Shown here: in pieces, positions 1 to 6,325 of the stretch | Layout of the letters: every line of letters starts with the position of its first letter | Position numbering within the stretch: the first letter of the stretch is position 1 | Assembly: GCA_021772165.1 (NCBI GenBank) | Contig: JAJFMM010000063.1 | Span: 1-8,385, forward strand | Reading direction: 5' to 3' | Length of the DNA: 8,385 bases | From: Chlamydiota bacterium | Lineage (GTDB): Bacteria > Chlamydiota > Chlamydiia > Chlamydiales > SM23-39 | Program-made: the position numbers and the translations under genes | Notes under the pieces: model-generated | What the model was told of the DNA's origin: nothing | Database searches by the model: none | Seen by the model: only the letters and a program-made list of their open reading frames with translations

Positions 1-68
1 TCTCTTTCATAGCACCTCTCCCCCCTGATATTAAGGAATGGATCCTAAAGCTCGGCGCCAATATCTAG
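1..68 (+). CDS. C-terminus of an RluD/RluA-type pseudouridine synthase (partial)
   Basis: An open frame beginning at position 3 reads SFIAPLPPDIKEWILKLGAN plus a final I, then stops at TAG 66-68. The pattern (aromatic)-x-A-P-L-P-x-D followed by a short helix is the usual end of RluD/RluA-family 23S rRNA pseudouridine synthases; E. coli RluD ends with a similar HAPIPQDM stretch. No catalytic region is inside the window, so the family call rests on this tail alone. It is supported by context: I recall, without checking, that chlamydiae keep an RluD-type gene (sfhB) next to a small conserved protein, as seen here. The gene ends 97 nt before the next start on the same strand. It could instead be another protein with a chance match. 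Confidence 0.5.
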   Translation, partial: SFIAPLPPDIKEWILKLGANI

Positions 69-79
69 CCTGCTATCAA

Positions 80-118
80 TTGGATTTTTATGTTTCTCTA
101 GGCTAAAATTTCTATACA
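80..118 (+). promoter_or_regulatory. Possible sigma70-type promoter for the KH-domain gene
   Basis: TTGGAT (80-85) and TAAAAT (104-109) are separated by 18 nt and resemble -35 and -10 boxes. A second -10-like TATACA is at 113-118 and TATACT at 132-137. They lie in the short AT-rich gap between the upstream stop and the KH gene. This is a motif match by eye only; read-through from the upstream gene is equally possible. Confidence 0.35.
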
Positions 119-165
119 GAGCATACTCTTTTATACTCTGCACCTCTTGCACACAAGGAAGCGCT

Positions 166-465
166 ATGAAGGAATTTGTTGAATACATCGTAAAAAATCT
201 CGTCGATCATCCGGACCAGGTGCGCATCAATGAAATCGGAGGCACTCATACCTTGATCATTGAGCTCTCTGTAGAAAAATCGGACATCGGCAAGATCATT
301 GGAAAGAAGGGCAAGACAATCAACGCAATCCGCACATTGCTGATGTCTGTGGCCAGCCGCAACGGAATACGAGTGAACCTCGAAATTCTTGAAGAGCCTA
401 AAGAAGGCGAAGCAGCGGAAGAAGAAGTCGAAGAAGTAGAGACAGAAGAAGAAGAGAAGTCTTAA
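166..465 (+). CDS. khpA: KhpA-type KH-domain RNA-binding protein with acidic tail
   Basis: A 99-residue protein of the KhpA/YlqC family, small cytoplasmic KH proteins that bind RNA, often with a KhpB partner, and affect translation and cell-envelope growth in other bacteria. Residues 1-75 form a single KH domain. The sequence IGKIIGKKGKTINAIRTLL (about 41-59) carries the GxxG loop as GKKG (46-49), which contacts nucleic acid. The ATG at 166 is preceded by AAGGAA (155-160), a good ribosome binding site at 5-nt spacing. Family members are usually about 75-80 residues; here the extra 24 residues (76-99) are almost all Glu with a few Lys, Ala and Val, encoded by a nearly pure-purine stretch. The tail is probably disordered. 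The gene stands alone between an upstream gene end and a strong hairpin. The family assignment is secure; the target RNA is unknown. Confidence 0.87.
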   Translation: MKEFVEYIVKNLVDHPDQVRINEIGGTHTLIIELSVEKSDIGKIIGKKGKTINAIRTLLMSVASRNGIRVNLEILEEPKEGEAAEEEVEEVETEEEEKS

Positions 466-471
466 GGTTTT

Positions 472-500
472 AGAGGCGCTCTACATCGTAGAGCGCCTCT
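472..500. terminator. Perfect 13-bp hairpin between converging genes, probable bidirectional terminator
   Basis: Arms 472-484 and 488-500 are exact reverse complements (13 bp, GC-rich) around a 3-nt ATC loop. The hairpin begins 7 nt after the khpA stop and ends 5 nt before the stop codon of the converging minus-strand gene, the position expected of a shared terminator. Neither strand has a U-run right after the stem, so it is not a textbook intrinsic terminator; it may rely on stem strength or protect 3' ends. Confidence 0.6.
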
Positions 501-505
501 CTGCC

Positions 506-3088
506 TCAAAGCGCCGGAAGAAAAGGCGTCACAAGTGCTTTTCTTGAATTGAGTGATCCTGGAGCAAACCTCAGGACCGCCATTGGCAACGTCTCATCGA
601 CGCTCTCTGCCTTCTTGAGAGGAATATCCAGGAAGCTCTCCTTAAAGATCTGCATCATCTCATCAGCATTTGGCCCTAAAAATTCAGCTTCCATTGGATT
701 GCGATGGAGTCCGGGCGAGCTTTGGAACGCGTTGAGGAAAAGCTTGAGATGCTCGACACCCGCTTCACTCTCCGCACACCAGAGCCAAAGCTCATCGCGA
801 TGCGTTTTCTTTTCAGGAATTCCCTTGAAAACTTCTTGAGCGCTGACGATGGTGCTGATCATATGCATATGCAGATCAATTTCGGCAGTTTCGCCTGAAA
901 CATGACGAGCGGTCTGCACCCAGTTGCGTCGAATCGTAGCAGCCTTTTTCTCAAAAAGAGCCATATTGCTTGCAAAGAGCTTCGTTTGCCCGATGCGGCA
1001 GCAGCGATTCTGCACCTTCGTATCGGCAAAGAGGTTCGACGGCTGATCATCGGCACAGAGTTCGATATTGCGCGCGACCTCTTTTTCTCTGAACAGATAG
1101 ACCTTTTTATAGAGCGAATAGAGATCTTCGTTCTGCAGTAGGCGCATGGCTGCTTTTTTAGGAAAGTGATCATCGCGAACGAGATCGTCAAATTGAACAA
1201 TCTCCACCTCCTGCTTCTGAGAGAGCGACTTGAGTCGGTTGAGGAGAGATGCAGTGATCTCCACATCGTAAGGAGTTACCTTACTCAAGAGATCGGTATC
1301 ATCGAGAATGCCGTAGAGGAAATGAAGATATTCGAGAAATTCGCGATCGGCATCGATGAACGCATTGTCCTGCTGTTGCGATGCGATGCGCCTTTGCAGA
1401 AGTCTTTGTGCGACTCGAGGAGAGTCATAGAGATCTTCCCCGCTGAGCTGCTCATCAATCTGATGGCTCTCCATAGCGCCGAGGCTATAGCGATCGTTGA
1501 TCTGAAAGGTTCTCTCAGCAACAAGCGAGTTGCTTGACTGCGCATCGCCAATGATCGCCATCGGCGGAGAGACAGTATGTAGAGAGGATTTGTGATGATC
1601 GATCACGCTAATGACATCGAGGTAAGAGGGAATCGCCATCTCTTCTCGATTGCAAAAATCGCGGAGAGAGACCGTGCCGAGAACTTTTTTACGCACATCT
1701 GATGCATACACGATGCCGACAGGATAGTAGCGCCCCTGATCAGGATACGTTACCGTCAGATGGAGAAGCGAGCCCATCTTACTGCGAATTTCTTCGACAT
1801 CAGCGCGTACCGAGACAAAATGCGAGGGATGCGAAAAGACCTTATTCTTGATGGAGAGCGCTACATCGAAGCGCTCCATTTTGCTACGGATCTGTAGAAT
1901 CGCCTCGTGGAGACTACGAACAACACCTTCCAAGTACTCAAAAATTGCCGGTCTATTTTCGACCAGAGTGCCTGATTCATCAAAGAGCTTCTTATCTTCC
2001 ATGGCACTCATCAGAGCATCCACACCGGAAAAACGCACCATGCCGGCTTTAGCGATTCCAACGCCCACTTCTTCGAACGTGCTCTCCAAACCAGAGGAGA
2101 TCTTCAGGATTTCCACGAGAAACTGCTGAACATTTTTTCTCTGTTCGTGCGTAAATTCGCGAGCAGGCTCGCAAGCACTGACCTTCATATCGAAGAGCTC
2201 ATGCAAGAGAGGCGACACCTGCTTTTTGGTGATCTGCTCCTTAGCAAAGAGAGAGATCAGACGCAAATGGAGATTGTTTTCAAACCAGCGCAAGCAGCTG
2301 CTGAGGAGAATGATCACCTGACGAACCCCTTCTACATCGAAGGCACGCCAATCATCTAAGAAAAATCCATCTTCATCGACGACGACAATCGCATGACCAC
2401 GCTCATGATCGACACTTGCCAGAGAGTCTTCCGGCTTGGCACGCAGCATATTTTTCTGCGTCATGAGATCATTGCCCGTCAACACGAGAGAGGTGCGTAG
2501 CTTGGGGAGATGCGTAAAGACAGCCGGAGAGAAGAAATCGCGGAAGATGAGATCGATCTCGATCTGAGAGCCTGGAGGACCTCCCGGTAGATTCCAGATA
2601 TGCATGCCGGTGCCGACGCGCGCGGCAAAAGCGTCGACCCAGCCCCAAAACGAGGCGATCGTCGTATCGAGATCGGGAGAGCGGTGTGCGGTAACGAAGT
2701 GCGTGCCCTTGTAGACCTTGCCCATACCGATCGGGAAAAAGACCTGATAATCGCCACGATCGACCCTCTTGCCGACGATCTTTGCCCGAACATGCAGATT
2801 TTCCTCAGAGCTGAGCGTCGAATACTGATTGAGCCAGAGCTCGAAGCTAGAAAAAGTGTAGTGATTGAGCAGCTTATCTTTTTCGATCTTCTCAATGAAC
2901 TGCAAGACAGCCGGAAGAAGAAAGCAGGGCTCATTTTCTTTTTGAATAAGATCGAGAAGAACACGATTGACCCATTCGCTCCTTCTGCGATCGATCAGCT
3001 CCTCAAATTCTTTCGTCTTGAATTCACGAAAGATCGAATCGAGATCTTTAAAAGAGGAAGGTTTTAGGACGACATCTCCGAGCAGCAT
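506..3088 (-). CDS. Very large family II inorganic pyrophosphatase-like protein (DHH superfamily) with CBS-like insert
   Basis: Probably hydrolyses pyrophosphate or a related phosphate ester with Mn2+/Co2+ in the cytoplasm. All family II pyrophosphatase signatures appear in order. Numbered from the GTG at 3094 they are: motif I AHRSPDLD (H137, D141, D143); motif II candidate D479 in LRDFCNREE; motif III VIDHH (D499, H500, H501); GDAQSSNSL (516-524), in place of GCTATI; motif IV GILDDTDLL (D599); and a C-terminal NSRKALVTP (S850, R851, K852), matching the phosphate-binding SRK motif. The D479-H500 distance is 21, against 22 in B. subtilis PpaC. The usual enzyme has about 310 residues. The extra length is a 130-residue N-terminal extension, a roughly 280-residue insert between motifs I and II with two CBS-like stretches (about 205-255 and 420-475), and about 100 residues in the C-terminal half. 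I prefer ATG at 3088 (AGG at 8-nt spacing) over the in-frame GTG at 3094. It lies 24 nt downstream of tRNA-Arg. The superfamily is fairly certain; the substrate is not. Confidence 0.75.
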   Translation of the reverse strand: MLLGDVVLKPSSFKDLDSIFREFKTKEFEELIDRRRSEWVNRVLLDLIQKENEPCFLLPAVLQFIEKIEKDKLLNHYTFSSFELWLNQYSTLSSEENLHVRAKIVGKRVDRGDYQVFFPIGMGKVYKGTHFVTAHRSPDLDTTIASFWGWVDAFAARVGTGMHIWNLPGGPPGSQIEIDLIFRDFFSPAVFTHLPKLRTSLVLTGNDLMTQKNMLRAKPEDSLASVDHERGHAIVVVDEDGFFLDDWRAFDVEGVRQVIILLSSCLRWFENNLHLRLISLFAKEQITKKQVSPLLHELFDMKVSACEPAREFTHEQRKNVQQFLVEILKISSGLESTFEEVGVGIAKAGMVRFSGVDALMSAMEDKKLFDESGTLVENRPAIFEYLEGVVRSLHEAILQIRSKMERFDVALSIKNKVFSHPSHFVSVRADVEEIRSKMGSLLHLTVTYPDQGRYYPVGIVYASDVRKKVLGTVSLRDFCNREEMAIPSYLDVISVIDHHKSSLHTVSPPMAIIGDAQSSNSLVAERTFQINDRYSLGAMESHQIDEQLSGEDLYDSPRVAQRLLQRRIASQQQDNAFIDADREFLEYLHFLYGILDDTDLLSKVTPYDVEITASLLNRLKSLSQKQEVEIVQFDDLVRDDHFPKKAAMRLLQNEDLYSLYKKVYLFREKEVARNIELCADDQPSNLFADTKVQNRCCRIGQTKLFASNMALFEKKAATIRRNWVQTARHVSGETAEIDLHMHMISTIVSAQEVFKGIPEKKTHRDELWLWCAESEAGVEHLKLFLNAFQSSPGLHRNPMEAEFLGPNADEMMQIFKESFLDIPLKKAESVDETLPMAVLRFAPGSLNSRKALVTPFLPAL

Positions 3089-3112
3089 AGACACAACCTG
3101 AAAAGTAAAAAT

Positions 3113-3185
3113 TGGACTGAGCAGGATTCGAACCTGCGACCGCCCGCTTAGAAGGCGGGTGCTCTATCCACTGAGCTATCAGTCC
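3113..3185 (-). tRNA. tRNA-Arg (anticodon UCU)
   Basis: On the minus strand this 73-nt stretch folds as a complete cloverleaf. It has a 7-bp acceptor stem (GGACTGA/TCAGTCC), a 4-bp D stem (GCTC/GAGC), a 5-bp anticodon stem (CCCGC/GCGGG) with loop CTTCTAA, a 5-nt variable loop, and a 5-bp T stem (GCAGG/CCTGC) with loop TTCGAAT. The discriminator base is A. The anticodon TCT reads AGA (and AGG by wobble), giving arginine. CCA is not encoded. The pyrophosphatase-like gene starts 24 nt downstream on the same strand with no hairpin other than the tRNA itself in between. Confidence 0.96.
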
Positions 3186-3193
3186 GTGTACAC

Positions 3194-3215
3194 GTAAAAG
3201 AGTAAAAGAGTAAAG
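3194..3215. repeat. Octamer tandem repeat in the tRNA leader
   Basis: GTAAAAGA occurs twice in tandem (3194-3201, 3202-3209) followed by a partial third copy GTAAAG (3210-3215). It lies between the probable promoter and the tRNA 5' end, next to the 10-nt palindrome CGTGTACACG (3185-3194). The function is unknown; it may simply be leader sequence removed by RNase P. Confidence 0.6.
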
Positions 3216-3235
3216 CGTCCGAATCTATTTGGCAA
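3207..3235 (-). promoter_or_regulatory. Possible promoter for tRNA-Arg and the downstream gene
   Basis: Read on the minus strand, TTGCCA (3235-3230) and TACTCT (3212-3207) are 17 nt apart, as for -35 and -10 boxes. The -10 match is poor in its middle bases. Transcription would begin about 15 nt upstream of the tRNA. No other candidate between the tRNA and the divergent gene looks better. Confidence 0.35.
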
Positions 3236-3240
3236 GATGC

Positions 3241-3319
3241 TAGTGCTCTATCAGCATTGATTTTGGCGTTTCGGCTGCGTCAAAGCCCAAACATCAAAAT
3301 AAATGCTGATAGAGCACTA
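3241..3319. repeat. 79-nt near-perfect hairpin flanked by TA, MITE-like element
   Basis: The outer arms 3241-3258 and 3302-3319 are exact 18-bp reverse complements. Pairing continues inward: 6 bp (3260-3265 with 3295-3300), a G-U pair, 4 bp, and 4 bp, with only three mismatched positions. The loop is 7 nt (3277-3283). In total 33 of 36 positions pair. Both ends are TA, and pairing stops exactly outside them. A short palindromic unit with TA ends suits a non-autonomous element of the IS630/Tc1 type, which duplicates TA on insertion, but with only one copy visible this is inference. It could also act as a terminator or RNA structure between the divergent genes. Confidence 0.6.
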
Positions 3320-3384
3320 AAATTCTATTCAATAATCCCCCACCTCAATAGACTCTCCCCACTTTCAAAACCCGGGTGTTTTCC

Positions 3385-4809
3385 ATGAAACAGATCCTTT
3401 TTTTTCTCCTAGCTCTAACGACCCTCTCTGCTGAAGAGGAGACCCTCTTTTCTCAAACGACCCACCAGAGTTTCTTCGACAGCGGCCCTCTGACCTATAC
3501 CGCCAGCGTCGGATCCCTACCGCTACTCGACAAAAAAGGAGAAAAAACGGGAGACCTCTACTATATAGCCTATAAAAAAGAGGGCGAAGAAGATTCCTCG
3601 GAGCGCCCACTCACCTTTGTCTTCAACGGAGGACCGGGAAGCAGCTCCGTCTGGCTCCATATGGGCGCCTTCGGCCCCAAGAGGATCCTCAACGCAGAAG
3701 AAGGACAGGACGTAGCGCCTCCCTATCAACTGATCGACAACCCCGACTCGATCCTCGATCTGACCGACCTCGTCTTCATCGATCCCGTGGGGACCGGCTT
3801 CAGCCGATCTACCGGCGAAGAGCCCGAAGGCACCCTGTTCAGCATGAATGGCGACATCGAATACGTTGGGGATTTCATCCGTGATTTTGTGACCAAAGAG
3901 GGTCGCTGGAACTCACCGAAATACGTCGCTGGAGAGAGCTACGGAACACTCCGAGCATGCGGGCTCTCCAAATACCTGCTGTCCAAACACGGCATGTATC
4001 TGAATGGCCTGGTCCTGATCTCCTGCGCCATCGATTTTGAAACGCTCGACGTCTCAAGAGACAATGCACTACCCCTTACGCTTTTTCTGCCGACCTATGC
4101 CGCGACCGCCTGGTACCATGGGCGTCTCCCGAACCTAACGCTGGAAGAGGCCATCTCACAAGCGCGCGATTTTGCCCTTGATACGTTCGCACCGGCGCTC
4201 TTCAAAGAGGGATTCGTCCCACCGCACCTCTATGAGGAGATAGCTACATGGACAGGACTCTCCTCAGCATTCGTACAGCAGAGAAGCGGCCTCATCGATG
4301 ATTTTAGCTATTTTGAGCACTTCAAAAGCTCAGAAAAAAAAGTGATTGGACGCTTTGACAGCAGATGCACGGGAGATACCCTCCCCACCTGTAGATACTT
4401 TCCCTACTACGACCCTTCCGCAGCAAACATCAGTGGCATTTTTACCGCGTCCTTCAACAACTACCTCTACCATCACCTGAACTGCAAAAGCGAATGGCCT
4501 CGCTATGAGATTTTCACCCGAGAAGGCCACTGCAAATGGAAGTACAATACCAACAACTACCCCAACAAAATGGAAGCATTGCGCTCGGCACTCCTACAAA
4601 ATCCGAGCATGCAGATCTTCACGGCCTGCGGCTATTTTGACCTAGCGACACCCTTTGCTGCAGCGGAACACAACTTCAAGCGCCTGCATCTTCCCCGCGA
4701 GGAAAATGTGACCTTCGGCTACTATGAAGGCGGCCATATGTTCTACACGAACCCAGACGCCTTGAAGCAGTTTAAAAACGACCTAAAGAGCTTTTACGAC
4801 CGCTCATGA
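3385..4809 (+). CDS. Secreted serine carboxypeptidase, peptidase family S10
   Basis: A 474-residue exported peptidase that removes C-terminal amino acids from peptides, typically at acidic pH. The N-terminus MKQILFFLLALTTLSA is a classic signal peptide, with likely cleavage after residue 16. The ATG at 3385 is preferred over the in-frame GTG at 3376 because it puts the Lys at the front of the signal peptide; the ribosome binding site is weak for both. Family motifs are intact: NGGPGSS (81-87, oxyanion hole and C-terminal carboxylate recognition), the nucleophile Ser185 in GESYG, Asp419 in GYFDLATP, and His451 in GGHMFY. So the full Ser-Asp-His triad is present and the enzyme should be active in the periplasm or outside the cell. 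The stop codon overlaps the dapB start (ATGA, 4806-4809), making it the first gene of the envelope operon. S10 enzymes are mainly eukaryotic but occur in scattered bacteria. Confidence 0.92.
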   Translation: MKQILFFLLALTTLSAEEETLFSQTTHQSFFDSGPLTYTASVGSLPLLDKKGEKTGDLYYIAYKKEGEEDSSERPLTFVFNGGPGSSSVWLHMGAFGPKRILNAEEGQDVAPPYQLIDNPDSILDLTDLVFIDPVGTGFSRSTGEEPEGTLFSMNGDIEYVGDFIRDFVTKEGRWNSPKYVAGESYGTLRACGLSKYLLSKHGMYLNGLVLISCAIDFETLDVSRDNALPLTLFLPTYAATAWYHGRLPNLTLEEAISQARDFALDTFAPALFKEGFVPPHLYEEIATWTGLSSAFVQQRSGLIDDFSYFEHFKSSEKKVIGRFDSRCTGDTLPTCRYFPYYDPSAANISGIFTASFNNYLYHHLNCKSEWPRYEIFTREGHCKWKYNTNNYPNKMEALRSALLQNPSMQIFTACGYFDLATPFAAAEHNFKRLHLPREENVTFGYYEGGHMFYTNPDALKQFKNDLKSFYDRS

Positions 4810-5495
4810 AAATCGCCCTTTTTGGAGCTACAGGCCGCCTTGGCCGCGCCATCGCCACGCTTGCGGAATCTGAAATCAGCGAGGCGATTGCGCACCCTGC
4901 ATCCCCCTCGCTGGGGAAAAAGCTCGGCAGCCGGACCATCTCGCCACGCTTTGAAAACCACTCGAACATCTTGATCGATGTGAGCCTGTCGCCGGAGCAA
5001 TCCCTCGCAGCTGCCACGCAAGCACACCTGCCCCTTGTGATCGGCATTACAGCACTCACCCCCGAACAGATGAGCCAGATTGAAGAGGCCTCGAAAAAAA
5101 TCCCAATCTTCTACAGTCCAAATTTCAGCCTAGGCATGGCACTTTTTAAAAAACTCTGCCTAGACGCCGCCACACGTTTTCCCGCCTGCACCCTCGACCT
5201 CTTTGAAGCGCACCACATCCTGAAAAAAGATGCCCCGAGCGGCTCAGCGCTGCACCTATCCGAAGAGCTGGAAAAAAGTGGTAAAACCGCCTCCATCCAC
5301 TCCATACGCTCCGGCAAAATTGTGGGAGAGCACAAACTCCTCCTCAACACCGACGAAGAGAGAATAGAGATCGCGCACACAGCCCACAGCAGAGACGTCT
5401 TTGCTCGCGGAGCGCTTACAGCCGCACGTTTTTTACAAAAACAGAAACCCGGGCTTTACGGGATGGAGCATTTGCTCCTATACTCTCTTCCATGA
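4806..5495 (+). CDS. dapB: 4-hydroxy-tetrahydrodipicolinate reductase
   Basis: Reduces 4-hydroxy-tetrahydrodipicolinate with NAD(P)H in the DAP/lysine pathway, which supplies meso-diaminopimelate for peptidoglycan. The N-terminal Rossmann motif is FGATGRLGR (6-14). The substrate region carries the family signature EAHHILKKDAPSGSA (134-148), with the histidine pair H136/H137 and the catalytic K140; SPNFSLG (104-110) and the C-terminal VGEH...HTAHSRDVFARGAL block also match. At 229 residues it is about 40 shorter than E. coli DapB. The losses lie in the loop after the first helix and before VGEH, so the core is intact. The usual GTTG is GITA here (80-83). The start overlaps the carboxypeptidase stop (ATGA) and its stop overlaps kdsA (ATGA), implying translational coupling; neither start has a strong ribosome binding site. 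Confidence 0.9.
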   Translation: MKIALFGATGRLGRAIATLAESEISEAIAHPASPSLGKKLGSRTISPRFENHSNILIDVSLSPEQSLAAATQAHLPLVIGITALTPEQMSQIEEASKKIPIFYSPNFSLGMALFKKLCLDAATRFPACTLDLFEAHHILKKDAPSGSALHLSEELEKSGKTASIHSIRSGKIVGEHKLLLNTDEERIEIAHTAHSRDVFARGALTAARFLQKQKPGLYGMEHLLLYSLP

Positions 5496-6325
5496 AACCA
5501 TTACCCCTTGCCCATTTTTCCATCGGCGAAAACCAGCCCCTCGCCATCATCGCCGGACCTTGCGTGATCGAGAGCGAAGAGCACACACTCCGCTGTGCAG
5601 AACAGCTGCAGCAGATGATGCAAAAGCACCCCTTCTCCTACATCTTCAAAGCGAGCTACGACAAAGCGAACCGTTCTGCAAGTGCATCCTTTCGAGGCCC
5701 CGGCCTGGAAAAAGGCCTCAAAATCCTTGAGCGCGTAAAAAAAGAGTTCGGCCTCCCCGTGACCACCGACGTCCACACACCGGAAGATGCCACCGCAGCT
5801 GCAGAAGTGTGCGACATCATCCAGATCCCCGCCTTTCTCTGCAGACAGACAGACCTCATCCTCGCAGCCGGCAATACAAAAGCCGCCGTCAATGTGAAGA
5901 AAGGACAGTTCCTCTCGCCGTGGGACATGAAAAACGTTGTAGAAAAGCTACACTCTACCGGCAACGAGCGCATCCTACTTACAGATCGAGGCACGAGCTT
6001 TGGCTACAACAACCTCGTCACTGATTTCCGCGCGATCCCGATTATGCAGCAGCTCGGCCACCCCGTCTGTTTTGATGCGACACATTCCGTGCAGCTACCC
6101 GGCGGACTGGGCACAGCATCCGGCGGACAGCGCGAGTTTATCCCCACCCTCACAAGAGCCGCCATTGCAGCAGGCGCTAATGCCCTCTTCCTTGAAGCCC
6201 ACCCAAATCCATCCGAGGCAAAAAGCGACGCCGCGAGTGTCATGCCCTTCGAGACACTGCCCACACTATTGAGGCAGATCGAAATGCTCTACGAGGCGAT
6301 GCAACAATGCTCAAGCGCACGCTGA
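5492..6325 (+). CDS. kdsA: 3-deoxy-8-phosphooctulonate synthase (Kdo-8-phosphate synthase), metal-dependent class
   Basis: Condenses phosphoenolpyruvate with D-arabinose 5-phosphate to Kdo-8-phosphate, the first committed step of Kdo synthesis for the LPS inner core. The 277-residue length is normal. Conserved blocks include IAGPCVIES (20-28), FKASYDKANRSA (52-63), TTDVHTP (91-97), TDRGTSFGYNNLV (164-176) and DATHSVQLPGG (195-205). The first block has Cys24 where metal-independent enzymes such as E. coli KdsA have Asn. The other metal ligands are His198, Glu235 and Asp246. Their spacing (174, 37 and 11) is identical to that of the Aquifex aeolicus ligands C11, H185, E222 and D233, so this is a class II, metal-requiring enzyme. 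It overlaps dapB by 4 nt and the lptC-like gene by 19 nt. Confidence 0.97.
   Translation: MKPLPLAHFSIGENQPLAIIAGPCVIESEEHTLRCAEQLQQMMQKHPFSYIFKASYDKANRSASASFRGPGLEKGLKILERVKKEFGLPVTTDVHTPEDATAAAEVCDIIQIPAFLCRQTDLILAAGNTKAAVNVKKGQFLSPWDMKNVVEKLHSTGNERILLTDRGTSFGYNNLVTDFRAIPIMQQLGHPVCFDATHSVQLPGGLGTASGGQREFIPTLTRAAIAAGANALFLEAHPNPSEAKSDAASVMPFETLPTLLRQIEMLYEAMQQCSSAR

Noticed and set aside
1858..1877. Inverted repeat GAGCGCT/AGCGCTC inside the pyrophosphatase-like gene
   Set aside because: A 7-bp arm in GC-rich coding DNA is expected by chance and no feature depends on it.
2600..3067. Long plus-strand open frame (155 codons) opposite the pyrophosphatase-like gene
   Set aside because: It and several similar frames between 549 and 3067 are antisense shadows: no family motifs, and the minus-strand frame has clear conserved motifs throughout.
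3320..3384. Promoter for the carboxypeptidase operon
   Set aside because: AATAAT (3331-3336) is a weak -10 match and no acceptable -35 is found; I could not support a specific site, though one must exist nearby if the operon starts here.
5465..5478. Small hairpin GGAGC-ATTT-GCTCC shortly before the kdsA start
   Set aside because: Only 5 bp, within dapB coding sequence; easily explained by codons.
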